Positions 26,507 to 36,050 of a stretch of DNA of 64,000 bases are shown piece by piece. The stretch spans positions 23,330 to 87,329 of the forward strand of contig JALSTB010000018.1 of the NCBI GenBank assembly GCA_026983955.1. The letters run 5' to 3'. The DNA comes from Melioribacteraceae bacterium. GTDB taxonomy: Bacteria > Bacteroidota > Ignavibacteria > Ignavibacteriales > Melioribacteraceae. The notes below the pieces were generated by a model. The model was given only the letters and a program-made list of their open reading frames with translations, made no database searches and was not told where the DNA came from. Numbering within the stretch: the first letter of the stretch is position 1; each line of letters starts with the position of its first letter. The position numbers and the translations under genes are program-made.

Positions 26507-27091
26507 ATGGAAACCCAACGAATTTTCAATAACCTTCCGAAGCTTGAGACGGAAAGACTTCTGTTGAGAAAGCTTAGATACAAAGATGTGCAAGATATAT
26601 ACGACTACGCACAAGATGAAGAAGTAGCCCAATTTGTAATGTGGGACGCTCATCATTCGGAATTGGAAACACTTGAATTCCTCAATGTTGTAATCGGTCT
26701 TTACAATAAAAATGAACCTGCGCCGTGGGGAATAGAATTAAAAGAGGCAAGGAGAATAATCGGTACAATCGGTTTTGTTACACTCGAATCGGAACACAAC
26801 AAAGCGGAAGTCGGATACACGCTTTCAAAACGTTATTGGAATCAAGGATTAATGACCGAAGCATTAACCAAAATCATGGAATTCGGTTTCGAGAAGATGA
26901 GATTAAACAGAATTGAAGCACGTTGCATAGCTGAGAATTTACAATCGATTAAAGTCTTGCAAAAGGTGGGAATGATTGAAGAAGGAACTTTACGGCAGTT
27001 TCTTTATATGAAAAAGAAATTTCGTGATATTAAAATTTTTTCAATATTAAAAAGCGATTATTTTTTCAGCAAAGAAAAAGAATCCGGTTAA
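26507..27091 (+). CDS. GNAT-family N-acetyltransferase (RimJ/RimL-like)
   Basis: A 194-residue acetyltransferase. LETERLLLRKLRYKDVQDIYDYAQDEEV opens the family fold, and the acetyl-CoA loop region reads AEVGYTLSKRYWNQGLMTEALTKIMEFGF. It ends in the RIEARCIAENLQSIKVLQKVGM motif of ribosomal-protein or peptide N-terminal acetyltransferases. The substrate is not predictable. Its stop codon sits inside the loop of the hairpin that terminates the opposite-strand symporter gene. Confidence 0.9.
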   Translation: METQRIFNNLPKLETERLLLRKLRYKDVQDIYDYAQDEEVAQFVMWDAHHSELETLEFLNVVIGLYNKNEPAPWGIELKEARRIIGTIGFVTLESEHNKAEVGYTLSKRYWNQGLMTEALTKIMEFGFEKMRLNRIEARCIAENLQSIKVLQKVGMIEEGTLRQFLYMKKKFRDIKIFSILKSDYFFSKEKESG

Positions 27092-27103
27092 TACCGGATT
27101 CTT
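27078..27103 (-). terminator. Terminator hairpin for the symporter gene, overlapping the GNAT stop
   Basis: A perfect 10-bp inverted repeat (aagaatccgg 27078-27087, ccggattctt 27094-27103) with a 6-base loop. Read on the minus strand it is followed by a T-rich run, so it ends the long minus-strand polysaccharide region. The GNAT stop codon (27089-27091) lies in its loop. Confidence 0.75.
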
Positions 27104-27117
27104 CTTCCAATATCAAA

Positions 27118-28755
27118 TCACCAGAAAACTGTGTAGAGAACTGCCAGAATAATCATCAGCAAATATGAACCAGCATTAAAAACGGAATCTGTTTTAAACA
27201 TTTTTGCCGTAAGCGGAATTCCTTTCGGGTCGTCCACATTTTCCGATGTAGTTAGACTAACGCCCGCGATAATTACCATTGTAATTAACAATGTGTACAT
27301 CATTTGATCCATCCAAGGAAGATCGATGGCAGGCATTTTCAATACGAAAGCCACAAAAATGGAAAGTACAACACCCACTATTGCCCCTTTGTTAGTGGTC
27401 TTTTTCCAAAAAAGTCCCATAAGAAAAACACCAAGAATACCCGGACTAACCAATCCGGTATACTCTTGAATATACTGAAACATTTGCGGAATATTACCGA
27501 GCAAAGGTGCAAGCACAATAGCAATTACCAACGCCGCCGCAGCAGCAATTCTTCCAATTCTTACAAGCGTTTTCTCCGTTGCGTTTTTGTTCAGATACGG
27601 TTTGTAAATATCCATCGTGAAAATCGTTGAAGTGGAATTAAGCATGGAAGCAAGAGAAGAAACTATGGCGGCGGTAAGTGCGGCAAGAACCAAACCTTTA
27701 AATCCTACCGGCACAAAAGTTTTTATTAACCACGGATACGCTTTATCGTAATTAATGCCACCGCCGTTTTTCAGAAATGCTTCTTTTACTCCCGGCATAA
27801 TGGTGGTACCCTCGGGCTGAGTGAAAAGCACATAAGCAACAATGCCGGGGATAACAACCAGAATGGGAATCAACAGTTTCAAAAATGCAGCGAACAGAAT
27901 TCCGCGTTGTCCTTGTTTTATCGATTTAGAAGCGAGCGTTCGTTGAATTATATATTGGTTAAAACCCCAATAATATAAATTTGCAACCCACATTCCACCG
28001 ATTAGTACGGCAATACCGGGCAAATTGTAAAATTCCGGATTGTCTTTAGTTAGAATCATATGAAACTTATTACCGGCAACATTAAGAATATGGGAGAAAC
28101 CGTGTATCACTCCACCTTCCGGTGTTACATATTCGAGAGCCAAAAAGGTTGTTATTAGACCGCCAAAAATCAACAGAACCACTTGTGCGATATCGGTCCA
28201 CGCCACAGCGGAAAGTCCACCCCACAACGAATAAGCCGCAGCAATGAATGCCAGTCCTAAAATAGAGTAAAAGATTAAACCGCCATCTCCGTTGCCGATG
28301 ATTGTATCAATTGCTTTTCCGCCAAGGAACAGAACGGAAGTAAGATTTACGAAAATAAAAAGTGAAACCCAGAATATGGCTAGTATGGTTTTAAGATTTG
28401 TACTGAACCGTTTTTCAATAAATTCGGGAATTGTATATAGACCTTTTTCAATAAAAATCGGGAGAAAATATTTCCCGACTATAATTAAAGTGAGGGCAGC
28501 CATCCATTCGTAAGAAGCTATTGCAAGGCCAATTGCAAAACCCGAACCGGACATACCGATAAATTGTTCGGCGGAAATATTAGCCGCAATTAAAGAAGCA
28601 CCTATTGCCCACCAAGGTAAAGTTTTTCCTGCGAGGAAATAATCTTTCGAATCGCGTTCGTGTCCCTTTTTTGTTCTGGAGACCCATAACCCGAGAAAAA
28701 TTATTCCCAGAATATAAATTGCGAATACAACATAATCCAAAGTTGTAAAGTTCAT
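27118..28755 (-). CDS. SLC5-type sodium/solute symporter (SGLT-like sugar uptake)
   Basis: A 545-residue transporter with ~13-14 hydrophobic helices. SSS-family hallmarks are present: DYFLAGKTLPWWAIGASLIAANISAEQFIG near the start, YTIPEFIEKRFS, and ALTAAIVSSLASMLNSTSTIF, the conserved sodium-site helix with paired Ser. Members couple Na+ entry to sugar or related solute uptake. As the last gene of the minus-strand glycan region, with a terminator after it, it probably brings glucose or small oligosaccharides into the cytoplasm. An 8-codon copy of its 5' end occurs at 52729-52755. Confidence 0.93.
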   Translation of the reverse strand: MNFTTLDYVVFAIYILGIIFLGLWVSRTKKGHERDSKDYFLAGKTLPWWAIGASLIAANISAEQFIGMSGSGFAIGLAIASYEWMAALTLIIVGKYFLPIFIEKGLYTIPEFIEKRFSTNLKTILAIFWVSLFIFVNLTSVLFLGGKAIDTIIGNGDGGLIFYSILGLAFIAAAYSLWGGLSAVAWTDIAQVVLLIFGGLITTFLALEYVTPEGGVIHGFSHILNVAGNKFHMILTKDNPEFYNLPGIAVLIGGMWVANLYYWGFNQYIIQRTLASKSIKQGQRGILFAAFLKLLIPILVVIPGIVAYVLFTQPEGTTIMPGVKEAFLKNGGGINYDKAYPWLIKTFVPVGFKGLVLAALTAAIVSSLASMLNSTSTIFTMDIYKPYLNKNATEKTLVRIGRIAAAAALVIAIVLAPLLGNIPQMFQYIQEYTGLVSPGILGVFLMGLFWKKTTNKGAIVGVVLSIFVAFVLKMPAIDLPWMDQMMYTLLITMVIIAGVSLTTSENVDDPKGIPLTAKMFKTDSVFNAGSYLLMIILAVLYTVFW

Positions 28756-29041
28756 CTGAAACCCATAGTTTTTTAGAAGTATTTTAATATTGAACTATTT
28801 AACAAGCATCATCTTCCTTGTTTTTACGTATTTTCCGGCTCTTAAAATATAAAAATATATTCCCGAAGATTCTCCGCTTGCATCCCATTCAACCGAATAT
28901 GAACCCGGATTTAATTTTTTATTCAGTAATGATTTTATTTTTCGTCCCAATACATCGTATATCTCCAACTTGATTCCGCTTTCCTCCGGAATGCTGAACG
29001 TAATTTTTGTGGAAGGATTAAACGGGTTCGGGTAGTTTTGA
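28731..29041 (-). repeat. 311-bp near-identical repeat, copy A (sorting-domain end plus symporter start)
   Basis: This block is repeated at 52729-53039 with one visible difference (28803 c, 52801 t). It contains the last ~80 codons of the cargo gene 28795-31572, the intergenic spacer and the first eight codons of the symporter. Because the symporter is intact here, copy A is the likely source. Confidence 0.95.
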
Positions 29042-31572
29042 TAAAGCCGGAAATGTTCCGGTATTTTTTCATTTATTCTTTTTACTGAAGTAGGGAGTAT
29101 TGTTTGTTCATATATTTGCTTTGCGACAACTCTTTCATATAATATTCTGTGCCCTGCGTTGTTTAAATGAACACCATCTCCCGAATTGTATTCAGGTTTA
29201 ATTCCGTTATTCGAATCGGCAATTCCATTCCAAAAATCGATTGCATGATCGCCAAACCGTGAAAAAGTGGAATCTCTCATTTCAACTTGTAAATTTCTTT
29301 TTTCTTCTGAAAAATTTCTCGGTTGAGTTGTTGTTATCCAAACCGGGATATTTGCTTCAGAGGCTTTTGCCAAAATAGTATCATAATTCGCTAGCTGCTC
29401 TTGAATAGAGAATCCGTTAGCAACATCATTAGACGGTAAATTAATAATTATTGCGCTCGGATTATAAGAAATTGCTTTCGAAATGTTATGAGAAGTATCC
29501 GGAGCAGGTCTTCCTGCAGGCGGAAGGTAACCATCGGGCATTAGTTGATAAGTTGTATAACCACCCACAGCTAAATTTATTACTTGTATAGTTGTATTTT
29601 TACTGTATATGTATTTACGGTACCGGTTAACCCATGCGCTATCGGGCGAACTTGGTCCGGTTCCTGCAGCGGTTGATGAACCAAGAACAACTATATTTCC
29701 CGTTTTAGAAGAAGTTGCAATTCTAAAAACACCATCACTAACATCATAAAAGTTCGGATTATCTTGTTTAGTAATTTTTATCAAACACGAATCAGAGTTA
29801 AGAGTGTCCGGAATTTTCCATTGGGTAAATTCCCCGTTAATAGCCGGTGTGGCGGGAGTTAATGTTTCCCAAGTATTTCCATTGTCGGGAGAAAATTCTA
29901 TTTTTACAATACTCACATTCTTGCTTTTCCAGGTAATGCGGGGAAATGAACCGGTTGTCCAATACTCTCCGCCGTTAGGTGAAGTTATTTGAATAGAAGG
30001 GAAACCTCCGAAACCGGCAATTTCCTCATCCGTCAATGCTCTTGAAAAAAGCTTAATATCCGAAACGGTTAATTCGTTATCCTCGGCGCTTTCATCTGCA
30101 AATAGTAAAAGTTTGGAGGTCAGAGCAAAACGTCCGTCAATATCTTGTGGTTCACCGGATTTAACTTTAATTCCATTAACATAATAATCGTGTCGGTTAC
30201 CATTTGCCACGCTTACGGCAATTCTATACCATTTATCTGCAAAAATTGTGGGATCTGAATAACCCGTAGCCCTTATTCCCAATTTCCCCTTGGAAGAAAT
30301 GAACCAATCGGCATCGGTGGCATTTGTTGTATCTGTTTGCATGAGTGCATACCATAATCCGTCAACCGGAATTTTAACATCCATCATCAAAGTATAGCTG
30401 TTTACCATTGCGCCGCCACCATTGGGCTCTATTCCGTGTTCAATAGTGTAAAAGTTTCCCGGTCCTATTGTTACAGCACCGTCATTACCGGCTGGTCCCG
30501 GGGCAGCAAAATGGTTGCCGGTAAGAATAAGCGGATTTCCTGTTTCTGCTTTTAATAAACTATCCTGGTTATCAAACGTCCAATGTCCTACCAAACCGGT
30601 ACCTAAATTACCTTCGATAATGGAAAAAGCATGCTCGCTTATATCGTAAATCGATGTATCATTAACATCGGTTATTTTGATGAAGACAGATTCTTCTGGA
30701 TCGGAGGGTAAATTCCAAGCATAACCACCGCTGGTTGCATCCACATTCTCTGCAATTGTTTGCCAGGTATTCATACTATCCGTTGAAAATTCAATATTGA
30801 TGAAATCTATTTCCGTACTTTCCCAAAGAATAGTTTGTTGAGTATTAACTTGCCATTGTTCTCCGCCGTTAGGACTTACCAATTCTAGGGTAGGGTACCC
30901 CCCTAACGAAGCGATTTCATCATCAGCTAAATCCCGCGAAAATATTTTAATATCGGAAACATCTATACTATTATCTTCACCATTTTCATCAGCAAAAAAT
31001 AAGATAACGGAAGATAATGCAAAACGTTCGTCTACATTTTGCGGGGTGCCGGTTAAAACTTTCTTACCGTTAATGTAATAATCGAACCTGTTTCCGTTCG
31101 CAACACTTGCCGCAAGGCGGTACCATTGTTCAGGTACCAATTTTTTAGTCGTATACCCAACAGCGTGTATGCCAAGTTTTCCAGAAGAAGAAATAAACCA
31201 ATCGCCGTCACTCACATTTGTTGAATCTGTTTGAAATAATGCATACCATTGCCCTAGCTGGTGAAATCTTACATCCATTACAACGGTATAACTGTTTACT
31301 AGTGTGCCGCCACCGTTTGGAGAAATTCCATGCTGTGCGGTGTAATAACTGCCAACACCTATGTTAGCAGCTCCGTCTGCCGAGTCATATCCCGCAATTG
31401 CGGTTTGAGTACCAGTAAGTATTAACGGAGTCCCAACATCTGCAGCAGTTAAATTGGTCGGGTCATCAAAGTTCCAGTGACCAACCATATCGTCAACCAA
31501 ATCATTTTTAAGTTGAGCAAACAGTAAGGTTGAGAATAAAAAACTTACAATTAATAATAATTTAATATTCAT
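28795..31572 (-). CDS. T9SS-secreted SGNH-hydrolase/esterase with two LamG modules
   Basis: A 925-residue secreted protein. After the signal peptide (to ~19) come LamG-type jelly roll 1 (~27-225), an Ig-like SPNGGEQW module, LamG 2 (~328-525), a second SPNGGEYW module, an SGNH hydrolase domain (~628-830) and a T9SS sorting domain (YQNYPNPFNPSTKI). The SGNH blocks are visible: IVVLGSSTAAG (nucleophile Ser), INLPSNDV (block III Asn), and DGVHLNNAGH (Asp/His). Such domains deacetylate glycans. LamG modules often bind carbohydrate, so this probably removes acetyl groups from a surface-bound polysaccharide. It lies 39 bases upstream of the symporter. Confidence 0.88.
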   Translation of the reverse strand: MNIKLLLIVSFLFSTLLFAQLKNDLVDDMVGHWNFDDPTNLTAADVGTPLILTGTQTAIAGYDSADGAANIGVGSYYTAQHGISPNGGGTLVNSYTVVMDVRFHQLGQWYALFQTDSTNVSDGDWFISSSGKLGIHAVGYTTKKLVPEQWYRLAASVANGNRFDYYINGKKVLTGTPQNVDERFALSSVILFFADENGEDNSIDVSDIKIFSRDLADDEIASLGGYPTLELVSPNGGEQWQVNTQQTILWESTEIDFINIEFSTDSMNTWQTIAENVDATSGGYAWNLPSDPEESVFIKITDVNDTSIYDISEHAFSIIEGNLGTGLVGHWTFDNQDSLLKAETGNPLILTGNHFAAPGPAGNDGAVTIGPGNFYTIEHGIEPNGGGAMVNSYTLMMDVKIPVDGLWYALMQTDTTNATDADWFISSKGKLGIRATGYSDPTIFADKWYRIAVSVANGNRHDYYVNGIKVKSGEPQDIDGRFALTSKLLLFADESAEDNELTVSDIKLFSRALTDEEIAGFGGFPSIQITSPNGGEYWTTGSFPRITWKSKNVSIVKIEFSPDNGNTWETLTPATPAINGEFTQWKIPDTLNSDSCLIKITKQDNPNFYDVSDGVFRIATSSKTGNIVVLGSSTAAGTGPSSPDSAWVNRYRKYIYSKNTTIQVINLAVGGYTTYQLMPDGYLPPAGRPAPDTSHNISKAISYNPSAIIINLPSNDVANGFSIQEQLANYDTILAKASEANIPVWITTTQPRNFSEEKRNLQVEMRDSTFSRFGDHAIDFWNGIADSNNGIKPEYNSGDGVHLNNAGHRILYERVVAKQIYEQTILPTSVKRINEKIPEHFRLYQNYPNPFNPSTKITFSIPEESGIKLEIYDVLGRKIKSLLNKKLNPGSYSVEWDASGESSGIYFYILRAGKYVKTRKMMLVK

Positions 31573-31586
31573 ATTTACCTCTTAGG

Positions 31587-34085
31587 TTATTTAATTAGAT
31601 TCATTTTTTTTATTTCGATGTAGTTATTCGCTTCTAATCTGTAATAATACACTCCGCTGCTAAGTGAGGAAGCATTAAAGATTATTTTGTGCGAGCCTTT
31701 TTGCATAATTTTTCTGTCGATTAAAGTTCTTACCAACTTCCCGAGATTATCAAAAACCATCAACTTAACAATGCTTGTTTCGGGTAATTCAAATTGTATT
31801 GTTGTTGTAGGATTAAAGGGGTTCGGATAATTAACTTCCAAATTATACTCGAACGGTTTTTTCGATTCATCGTTTATACTAACAGTATTATCAGTATAAA
31901 AAGGGACCTCATCCGACCATTCCGACCATTGAAGATTTTTATCCCGGTATCTCACCCTAACCCAGTACTTATTAGTTCCCGAAGAAAGCATATTTGCTGT
32001 AATTGTATATGACGTGAGATCAATTCCCATGTTAAGGTCTATCGGAGTTAAATCGGGTGGATCCGTAACGCCGTATATATTTTCAAAATCCCTTTTAACA
32101 TTTATTAGCGGAGTATCATAATTACCTTCGGAACTTGTTACCTGAAATTGTGAACTCATAATTTCATATGTTCCGTTGTAGCCGGATGCATTGACCATAA
32201 ACGGGAACGAAATGGTTTCATCCGGTGAAGGAGTTACAATAGAAGGTTTGGAGGGCAGTGCTTGGTTTTTCTTGTCTCTAAAGAAACTGTCCAAAACAAC
32301 ATTATCCAGCTTTTTATCAGGATTGCCTAAAGTATATGTAACAGCATTATATTTTTTATTTTTTATATCTACATCAACTATTGTGTAAATATTATAGTCG
32401 TATGTTTTTTGAATTTCGGGGTAATCATGTTGATTCGGATACATTCCCCATCTATCCAAATTTGAATTTCCCCCGCCATCCAACAATAATCTGAAGCTAC
32501 CGTTTTCCACAGTTCCCCGTTCATAATTATGTGAGTGTCCATAAGAAAGCATATCGACTTTACTGTAGTTTTTTAAAACGGGAATTACTCTGTTTTGTAC
32601 ATATTCCGTATTACCATCCGGCCAAAGTTCACTATGACCGGGGTGATGACAAAAAACAAAAATCCAGTCTATTGTTCCGTCAGCTTGCGCATCATTTAAT
32701 GTTTGTGTTAACCAATTTATTTGTATATTATTACGGTGTTGGGTGTTGCTGTTAACCACAATAAATTTAATTTTCCCGATTCTGAACGAATAATATTTCT
32801 CACCTTCCGTTCCTCCGAAATCTTCAAATTTCATATAGTTGTAAAAATTCGAAGACTCCCTTTCATGATTTCCAATGCTTATCATGTGAGGGAAATAAGG
32901 AGAAAGTGGAGCTATCGGTTGAAAATATTCATTTTGGTACTCGGAAAGATTATCACCGTTAGTAACAATATCTCCCACGTTAAAAATAAGGTTTACACTG
33001 TCAACAAAATTTTCTCCGTATAGAGTTTGTAATTTACTTTTCAACGAATCGTATATTTCCCTGAACCTGTCGGGTGAAGTACGATTATCACCAAGTATGA
33101 CAAATCTTATATGCCCGTCATTTACATAATCGAGTGGCTGAGTTCTGAACGAATAAATTTCAGTTTCAATTGAATCGGTTTTAACTTTGTAAAAATATTT
33201 TGTGCTTGGCGATAATCCTTCCAATTTTGCGGTATGCCAAACAGTTGTGGGATTAAAGAAATAAGTTGTAGCTTGTGTACTGTTTCCCAAGTTTTGCGTT
33301 TTGCCGTAAAGAACTTCCGGATTATTCCCTTTGGAAGCCCAGCTGATGTAAATTGATGTAGGCGTAGGCGATTGAAGATACGGAACAACCGGTTTATCTT
33401 CAATTGAAACGGTATAACCTCCAAGCTGGGCAATTTCACTGTCTGATAAATCTTTTGAAAATATCTTAACATCGGCAACTTCGATGGTATTGTCCTCTCC
33501 ATTTTCATCAGCAAATAATAAAAGAACGGGTTGCAGTGCGAACCTGCCGTCTATACTTCCCGGTGTTCCACTTAACGCCTTGCTGCCGTTGATATAATAA
33601 TCATATTTGTTGCCGTTTGAAACGCTGATTGCAATTCTGTACCACTGTTTTGAGATTAAAGTTTCGTTGGTATACCCCACCGCTCCTATACCTATTTTAC
33701 CGTTCTGGGATATGAACCAATCTCCGTCAGTTACATTAGTCGAATCAGTTTGGTATAATGCATGCCAACTGCCTATTTGATTCACCCTAACATCCATCAC
33801 AATGGAATAATTGTTTACCAAATTTCCACCACCGTTAGGCTGGATATTATGACGCACTTTATAATAACTGCCAACACCTATTTGTACGGCGCCGTCGTTA
33901 CTGTCTGGACCCGCAATCGCTGTATGATTACCTATTAGTTCAAGTGGAGATCCAAGTTCTGCGGCTGTTAAGCTATCCGGATTGTCGAAAGTCCAATGCC
34001 CAACCATATAATCTAATGGGGATTGAGCAAAATAAGCCGTATAATTTAAAAGCATAAGAATTATAAGTAATTTTATTTTTACCAT
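31587..34085 (-). CDS. T9SS-secreted metallophosphoesterase with LamG module (purple-acid-phosphatase-like)
   Basis: An 832-residue secreted protein. A signal peptide is followed by a LamG module (~27-225) closely similar to those of the next gene, then a fibronectin-like purple acid phosphatase N-domain (~232-320, YLQSPTPTSIYISWAS). The metallophosphoesterase domain spans ~330-600 with metal motifs FVILGDNRTS, FNVGDIVTNGDN, ISIGNHERE, CHHPGHSE and YGHSHNYERG. A fibronectin-like region and a T9SS sorting domain (NYPNPFNPTTTI) close the protein. All metal ligands are present, so it should be active on phosphate esters. In this locus it may remove phosphate from a glycan or salvage phosphate. 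Confidence 0.88.
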   Translation of the reverse strand: MVKIKLLIILMLLNYTAYFAQSPLDYMVGHWTFDNPDSLTAAELGSPLELIGNHTAIAGPDSNDGAVQIGVGSYYKVRHNIQPNGGGNLVNNYSIVMDVRVNQIGSWHALYQTDSTNVTDGDWFISQNGKIGIGAVGYTNETLISKQWYRIAISVSNGNKYDYYINGSKALSGTPGSIDGRFALQPVLLLFADENGEDNTIEVADVKIFSKDLSDSEIAQLGGYTVSIEDKPVVPYLQSPTPTSIYISWASKGNNPEVLYGKTQNLGNSTQATTYFFNPTTVWHTAKLEGLSPSTKYFYKVKTDSIETEIYSFRTQPLDYVNDGHIRFVILGDNRTSPDRFREIYDSLKSKLQTLYGENFVDSVNLIFNVGDIVTNGDNLSEYQNEYFQPIAPLSPYFPHMISIGNHERESSNFYNYMKFEDFGGTEGEKYYSFRIGKIKFIVVNSNTQHRNNIQINWLTQTLNDAQADGTIDWIFVFCHHPGHSELWPDGNTEYVQNRVIPVLKNYSKVDMLSYGHSHNYERGTVENGSFRLLLDGGGNSNLDRWGMYPNQHDYPEIQKTYDYNIYTIVDVDIKNKKYNAVTYTLGNPDKKLDNVVLDSFFRDKKNQALPSKPSIVTPSPDETISFPFMVNASGYNGTYEIMSSQFQVTSSEGNYDTPLINVKRDFENIYGVTDPPDLTPIDLNMGIDLTSYTITANMLSSGTNKYWVRVRYRDKNLQWSEWSDEVPFYTDNTVSINDESKKPFEYNLEVNYPNPFNPTTTIQFELPETSIVKLMVFDNLGKLVRTLIDRKIMQKGSHKIIFNASSLSSGVYYYRLEANNYIEIKKMNLIK

Positions 34086-34196
34086 CTTTTCCTCTCTTTC
34101 TTAATATTTTTTCCATTATCTATTATGTTTTAATATATTAATATTAAATTGACTTAGTTAATACTAATCTCTTATAACCATTGGAATTCACACGTT

Positions 34197-36038
34197 TTAT
34201 TTTAAGTACACCAACTTTTTTGAACTTGCGAAATATCTTCCACTAAGTTTGTAATAATATATTCCAGAGCTTACAGATTTATTAAAGTTGTTTAACCCGT
34301 CCCACTCAACAACGTGTGCACCCGGATTAAGTGTTCCCAGATATTTTTTATACACTTTATTTCCAATTGAATCAAAAATTTCGAGTGTCAGTACATCTTG
34401 TCTTGAAAGTTTAAATCTTATTCTGGTAATTCCGTTAAAAGGATTGGGAAAATTCTGGTACAGTTTGAAATCACCGTCCATACCTAAACTTTTCCGGCTT
34501 TTAATTCCAGTGGTTATTTGGTTCAATACAATGGCATTGATAAAGGTACTATCTACATTTTGTTCGAAGTAAATATCTAGTATTTCATCTTCTACAAATA
34601 TCTCGCTTTGAATTTTATAAAAAGCGTTTCTTCCGGCTTCTGCATAAACATCAACGTTTTTACGGATATATTGATCTTCAACTATAATATTAAACGTCCT
34701 CTCCCCAACCAGATTATTATCCTTTTCGGCAAATAGGAGTGACAAATCGTATTTTCCGTTAGGTACGTGAAACTTATAAGATATAATTCCAGCCCTTTCC
34801 GTTAAAAATACTTCATCGTCATTAGTACCAAGTATGTTGATACCGGAATAAGTTCGTAATTTTCCGCTGTAATAACCGTATTCTTTGTCCGGCGCCCATT
34901 CTTGATCGGCCAAATAATCTTTATAAGAACCGCCGCCAACATTAACTTTTACAGGAAACACAAGTGGGTTAATTTTATTTACAGTTGTCGCTTGCAAAGG
35001 TTTGATGTTTGGAGAAAGTCTATCTTCTGTAATGTTCTTAACAATTAAATTCGTAGATTCATACGGGTCTAATTCATCAGTGGTAATGTTAACAACTCTG
35101 CGGTCGGCCGATAGTTTTGCTGCAAGTACTTGAACACCGGAAATGATATAATTAGAAACGTCTTCCGATGAAGTTTTATCCAGCTCTTCAGAAAATTGTA
35201 TGGTAACAGATTTGTTATAATTAGCTCTTGCCCAAATAATACTTGGGGGAATATTATCAACATCGCCGGTGTTATCCGGATCAGTAACATAAAGGTTAAG
35301 TAACCCGTTTTTAATAATTACATTCTCTGGAATAAAATCAACCAAATTACCCTGAAAAGTACCAGTGGTTATTTTCCATTTTGTTGAATCGAAAACATCA
35401 AAATCATCTTGCCATTGCACAGTAAAATTGTTCCCGCTTCCGTAACTACCGTTTCCAGGCGTATAGGAAGAATAACGTACCCAATCGTACTCTGCGTTAA
35501 ACGGCAGATATAAGTCGTTGAAATATCCTACCCAGTTTGTATATTCAGGAATCCATAAGTTCATTTCAATATTTTGAGCACGTGTCAATGTTTGCACGTG
35601 ATTACCGGTTTGCCGGAATACTTCAACTCCATCGACAAACCAAGCCACGTAATCGGGTGTCCATTCAAAGCCATATTCATGGAAATCGATATATGGGTCG
35701 AATTTAACATATTGACTTCTTATATGGAAGGTTCGTCCCGGCGTTATTGCGTTAAACTGAACGTTATTTTTATATCTGCCAACAATTTCTATATCAATTT
35801 CATTCCAATTTGAAATACCTCCGCTTTCCCAATGATGATATGTAAAAAAAGAAGAGACAGCACCCTCTCTGTTTGCCGGTTTAAACCTAACGTCGAATCT
35901 TCCGTATTTATATGTGTTAACAGATACAATTTCGGCACCTTTATATTTTTTGGAAAACATCTGGGAGGGCATTATAATTGTTAGAATTACCAGACTAATA
36001 TAAATTTTTACTTTATTATGTATAATATTATCCATCAT
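34197..36038 (-). CDS. Circularly permuted GH16 beta-1,3-1,4-glucanase (Fibrobacter-type lichenase) with malectin and T9SS domains
   Basis: A 613-residue enzyme. Catalytic strands come first (~30-190): KGAEIVSVNTYKYGRFDVRF, then the active-site strand NEIDIEIVG (Glu80, Asp82, Glu84), then FHEYGFEWTPDYVAWFVDG. The strands that are N-terminal in ordinary GH16 enzymes (WQDDFDVFDSTKW, TFQGN, NGLLNLYVTD) occur afterwards at ~205-250, joined by a YTPGNGSYGSG linker. This is the order of the naturally permuted Fibrobacter succinogenes beta-glucanase. The enzyme should cleave mixed-linkage beta-glucan. An Ig-like region (~265-365), a malectin domain (~370-510) and a T9SS sorting domain (LYQNFPNPFNG) follow. 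Confidence 0.9.
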   Translation of the reverse strand: MMDNIIHNKVKIYISLVILTIIMPSQMFSKKYKGAEIVSVNTYKYGRFDVRFKPANREGAVSSFFTYHHWESGGISNWNEIDIEIVGRYKNNVQFNAITPGRTFHIRSQYVKFDPYIDFHEYGFEWTPDYVAWFVDGVEVFRQTGNHVQTLTRAQNIEMNLWIPEYTNWVGYFNDLYLPFNAEYDWVRYSSYTPGNGSYGSGNNFTVQWQDDFDVFDSTKWKITTGTFQGNLVDFIPENVIIKNGLLNLYVTDPDNTGDVDNIPPSIIWARANYNKSVTIQFSEELDKTSSEDVSNYIISGVQVLAAKLSADRRVVNITTDELDPYESTNLIVKNITEDRLSPNIKPLQATTVNKINPLVFPVKVNVGGGSYKDYLADQEWAPDKEYGYYSGKLRTYSGINILGTNDDEVFLTERAGIISYKFHVPNGKYDLSLLFAEKDNNLVGERTFNIIVEDQYIRKNVDVYAEAGRNAFYKIQSEIFVEDEILDIYFEQNVDSTFINAIVLNQITTGIKSRKSLGMDGDFKLYQNFPNPFNGITRIRFKLSRQDVLTLEIFDSIGNKVYKKYLGTLNPGAHVVEWDGLNNFNKSVSSGIYYYKLSGRYFASSKKLVYLK

Positions 36039-36050
36039 TATTAATATTAA

